From Collinsella sp. (lineage in GTDB: Bacteria; Actinomycetota; Coriobacteriia; Coriobacteriales; Coriobacteriaceae), in NCBI GenBank assembly GCA_018378775.1, contig JAGZWV010000001.1:76285-140284 (forward strand): a stretch of 64,000 nucleotides of DNA, in the 5' to 3' direction. The translations under genes were made by a program, and so were the position numbers. The stretch's first letter is position 1; each line of letters starts with the position of its first letter. The notes beneath the pieces were generated by a model. It was not told the DNA's origin, made no database searches, and worked only from the letters and a program-made list of their open reading frames with translations. Positions 61,661 through 64,000 of this stretch are shown here, one piece after another.

Positions 61661-62370
61661 TGGTGAGCCGCCTTTCTATAAACAAAACAGGCCATGGAAA
61701 TTGCGAGCGAAACTTTAATCATGTAATAAATTGATGAAAAGCCAGAAATAGATGACACTCCACCCTGTCTCTCACGCATAAGCACGGGAACCTCAACCAC
61801 TGAAAGACCGGTTTTTAATGCTGCTGCAATAGATTCAGGCTCAGGGTAATCGTCTGGATAGTCCCTACAGAACAGGTCCATAGCCTTTTTACCGCACGCG
61901 CGAAATCCAGAAGTTGGATCTTTAATCGTTTTTCCGGTAAATAATCTCAACCAACCAGAAAGCCATCGGATACCTACTCTCCTTAAAAATGTTGATTGAA
62001 AGCCTTCTGTGGGCACGGCAAATCTGGAACCAATGGCTAAATCGGCACCATCAATAATTGGCTCGATTAAGCTCCCAATATAAGAAGGATCATGCTGACC
62101 ATCACCGTCAACCTGAACATCAACGTCATAGCCTTGCCTGAGCGCATATTTATGACCGGCTTGAACGGCACCACCAATGCCTAAATTTTGCGGAAGATCA
62201 AGGACATTAAAGTCGTACTGACGACAGATAGATAGCGTATTATCGGTTGAGCCGTCATTCACAACAACATAATCATAGCCAGCCTCAACAACCGATGAAA
62301 CAGTCTGAACAATATTGGCTTGCTCATTATAAGCAGGAATGATTACCAACACTCGCAACATGTCATCCAT
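61657..62370 (-). CDS. Polyprenyl-phosphate glycosyltransferase (DPM1-like GT2)
   Basis: 237-aa GT2 of the dolichyl-phosphate-mannose-synthase type, without extra membrane domains. Motifs: VLVIIPAYNEQANIVQTV, VNDGSTDNT, NLGIGGAVQAGHKYALRQGYD, the DGDGQHDP metal site (88-95) and DPTSGFRACGKKAMDLF. Its product, an undecaprenyl-phosphate sugar, could feed the GT-C-like membrane protein. The ATG follows GGGG. Overlaps the DUF2304 gene. Confidence 0.9.
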   Translation of the reverse strand: MDDMLRVLVIIPAYNEQANIVQTVSSVVEAGYDYVVVNDGSTDNTLSICRQYDFNVLDLPQNLGIGGAVQAGHKYALRQGYDVDVQVDGDGQHDPSYIGSLIEPIIDGADLAIGSRFAVPTEGFQSTFLRRVGIRWLSGWLRLFTGKTIKDPTSGFRACGKKAMDLFCRDYPDDYPEPESIAAALKTGLSVVEVPVLMRERQGGVSSISGFSSIYYMIKVSLAISMACFVYRKAAHQ

Positions 62371-62396
62371 TAAAACCCCAACGATCCAGATTGGAC

Positions 62397-63638
62397 CTAA
62401 ATTGAAAATAAAACCTGCTTAATTTTATCCAAACAAACCTGTCTCGAAAAATGCTCACGATAATAATTGAAGCCATTAGATCCCAAAGCATCAATAGCGC
62501 CTTTTTTCATTGAACCAATTTTTACCATGTTGTTAGCAAGCGCATTTACATCTGAAGGATCGGAGACAAACCCGCATCTAGCAGAACGAACCGCATTGGC
62601 CCCTTCTCCGCGCATTACGGCAAGTATTGCCTTTGAAGAAGCCATACAGCTTGATATCTTGGCTGGAATAGTAAGCTCTAACTCAGGATTATCGGCAAAT
62701 GGAGCAATCATTGCCGTTGCAATATCGGAGTACATGGGCACGACCTCGGGATCCACGCGCCCCAAAAACAAAACAGACTTATCAAGCCCCTTGCTTGAAA
62801 CGAGCTTCTGCAGTTCTGCCCTAGACATGCCATCGCCAAGAATTAACAGCTTCATCTCGATAGAGTTCTCTGAAACTGCACGCGAGAATGCTTCAATAAC
62901 CGTATCAAGCCCTTGGGCGGGGGTTATAGAACCAGCAAATAGGAAGACGCATTGATTTTTGAACTGAGATCTTAGTTCCGATGAGACTAGCTTTTGCTCG
63001 TAACTTTCCTCGCAATGTTGAGGTATTACGCCTATCGAAACATCCGAATTCAAAGGCTTGACTCTATGAAACAGGTTATCAGCCAAAGAGTCGCTCAAAG
63101 CAATCAGCTTATTGCAGGCCGCATACTGCTTGTCGCAAAAAGATTTGGCAAAAGACCTCAGAAAACTGCTTTGGACATTCAAGACTGTGTAAAGGTTCTC
63201 GGGCCAAATATCCAAGACATAAGTTACTAGAGGACATTTATTTCGCCATGCAGCAACCCTTGCAGGAATTACCATCAAAATAGGACTTGTGTTATAGCAA
63301 AATACAACGTCATACTTCTTTTTGAGCCTCATAGCTCTAAAAGAAGCAGTAATTGGCCAGCTAATATAGTTCAGAAAAATGCGTATCGAAGTATTACCCT
63401 TACGACGGATTTCACCAGATCGAAAAACGGACGCACCGAAATAATCGTCTCGGCGGTGACCGAAATAACCATATCCATCAGACCATTCGCCTGAAGGATA
63501 ATTAGGGATGCCGCAGAGAACATCTACGCTTATTCCGTCTTCAACAAATCCCTTCACCAAGTCATTAATTCGAAAAGATTCCGGATAGAAATGCTGCGTA
63601 ACAACAAGCATTTTCTTACCAGCACATGAGCTAGTCAT
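62397..63638 (-). CDS. Family 4 glycosyltransferase, WbuB-like
   Basis: 413-aa GT-B glycosyltransferase. The N-terminal half begins KKMLVVTQHFYPESFRINDLVKGFVE, then VLCGIPNYPSGEWSDGYGYFGHRRDDYFGASVFRS and YVLDIWPENL, the pattern of WbuB-type transferases. The C-terminal half has FLFAGSITPAQGLDTVIEAFSRA, LILGDG and the nucleotide-sugar site ELTIPAKISSCMASSKAILAV. WbuB is predicted to transfer L-fucosamine residues in E. coli O26. The ATG overlaps the upstream stop as TAATG. AT-rich. Confidence 0.86.
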   Translation of the reverse strand: MTSSCAGKKMLVVTQHFYPESFRINDLVKGFVEDGISVDVLCGIPNYPSGEWSDGYGYFGHRRDDYFGASVFRSGEIRRKGNTSIRIFLNYISWPITASFRAMRLKKKYDVVFCYNTSPILMVIPARVAAWRNKCPLVTYVLDIWPENLYTVLNVQSSFLRSFAKSFCDKQYAACNKLIALSDSLADNLFHRVKPLNSDVSIGVIPQHCEESYEQKLVSSELRSQFKNQCVFLFAGSITPAQGLDTVIEAFSRAVSENSIEMKLLILGDGMSRAELQKLVSSKGLDKSVLFLGRVDPEVVPMYSDIATAMIAPFADNPELELTIPAKISSCMASSKAILAVMRGEGANAVRSARCGFVSDPSDVNALANNMVKIGSMKKGAIDALGSNGFNYYREHFSRQVCLDKIKQVLFSI

Positions 63639-64000
63639 TAAACGCTCTTCCTCCACACCATCTTGTCCACGACGCCGGTGTAGCTCTGGATGATCTTGAC
63701 CACCTTGGTGGACACGGTCTCGTCGGCGTAATCGGGCACGGGTGCCTCGGGCAGCGACCCCTCCGCATCGAGCTCGACGGCGGTGTGGACGGCCTGGAGC
63801 AGGCCCCTCTCGGAGATGCCGGCGAGCGTGAAGCAGGCCTTGTCCAGCGCCTCGGGGCGCTCGGTGGAGGTGCGGATACACACCGCTGGGAACGGGCGGC
63901 CGACGCTCGCGAAGAAGCTGGACTCCTCGGGCAGGGTGCCGGAGTCGGAGACCACGGCGAAGGCGTTCATCTGCAGGCAGTTGTAGTCGTGGAACCCCAT
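63638..64000 (-). CDS. UDP-N-acetylglucosamine 2-epimerase family protein (5' end missing)
   Basis: C-terminal 120 codons of a non-hydrolysing UDP-HexNAc 2-epimerase; the rest lies beyond the right edge. The segment FAVVSDSGTLPEESSFFASVGRPFPAVCIRTSTERPEALDKA is the family signature. Position just before a WbuB-like gene suggests the FnlC/WbjD type that completes UDP-L-FucNAc synthesis, rather than WecB; that rests on context. GC-rich, unlike the gene after it. Confidence 0.85.
   Translation of the reverse strand: MGFHDYNCLQMNAFAVVSDSGTLPEESSFFASVGRPFPAVCIRTSTERPEALDKACFTLAGISERGLLQAVHTAVELDAEGSLPEAPVPDYADETVSTKVVKIIQSYTGVVDKMVWRKSV

Overview
The window is chromosomal DNA of a high-GC Gram-positive bacterium. 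Gene content and order point to a Coriobacteriia member, most likely Collinsella or a close relative; this is an inference from family knowledge, not a database match. The evidence is GC-rich coding sequence with many GTG and TTG starts, an actinobacterial-type ribosomal and cell-shape gene set, a two-subunit GlyQ/GlyS next to PPDK and its regulator, a fused RmlC-RmlD, and intergenic palindromes carrying GGGAC cores.

From 1 to about 38.5 kb nearly everything reads on the minus strand. In transcription order it holds these blocks: cation P-type ATPase and a zinc-ribbon protein; cyclophilin and a TPR membrane protein; a rod-shape operon (mreB, mreC, mreD, PBP2, rodA) running into a DUF697-like protein and a two-gene radical-SAM module; rplU-rpmA; obgE-nadD-yqeK-rsfS; rpsP-khpA-rimM-trmD-lepB; glyQ-glyS-PPDK regulator-ppdK; rplS; rnhB; yraN-comM-dprA-trmFO-xerC; and rpsB, cut by the left edge. 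The only plus-strand gene here is dinB.

From 38.5 to 47.6 kb two tRNA-Arg genes (CCG and UCU) bracket a plus-strand aromatic amino-acid cluster: DAHP synthase, tyrA, aroB, aroA, aroC, pheA, an aroE-aroK fusion and aroQ. Together these encode the whole shikimate pathway plus the committed Phe and Tyr steps. A short open reading frame overlapping a terminator-like hairpin precedes the first gene and could be an attenuator. Palindromic repeats sit between aroC and pheA and between aroEK and aroQ.

From 47.6 kb to the right edge lies a surface-polysaccharide locus: an ABC-2 exporter pair, several glycosyltransferases, dTDP-L-rhamnose synthesis (rmlA, rmlB, fused rmlCD), a GT-C-like membrane protein, a DUF2304 protein with a DPM1-like transferase, a WbuB-like transferase and the 3' end of a UDP-GlcNAc 2-epimerase. 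Base composition is mosaic: the rml genes and the epimerase are very GC-rich, while the glycosyltransferases and an unexplained two-gene insert (a P-loop ATPase and a DUF4869-like protein, 53.3-54.2 kb) are AT-rich.

The most interesting items are the DUF4869/ATPase pair, the candidate aro attenuator, the palindrome families that supply stop codons or sit inside operons, the GGTAAA repeat array upstream of ppdK, and the missing canonical start codon of xerC.
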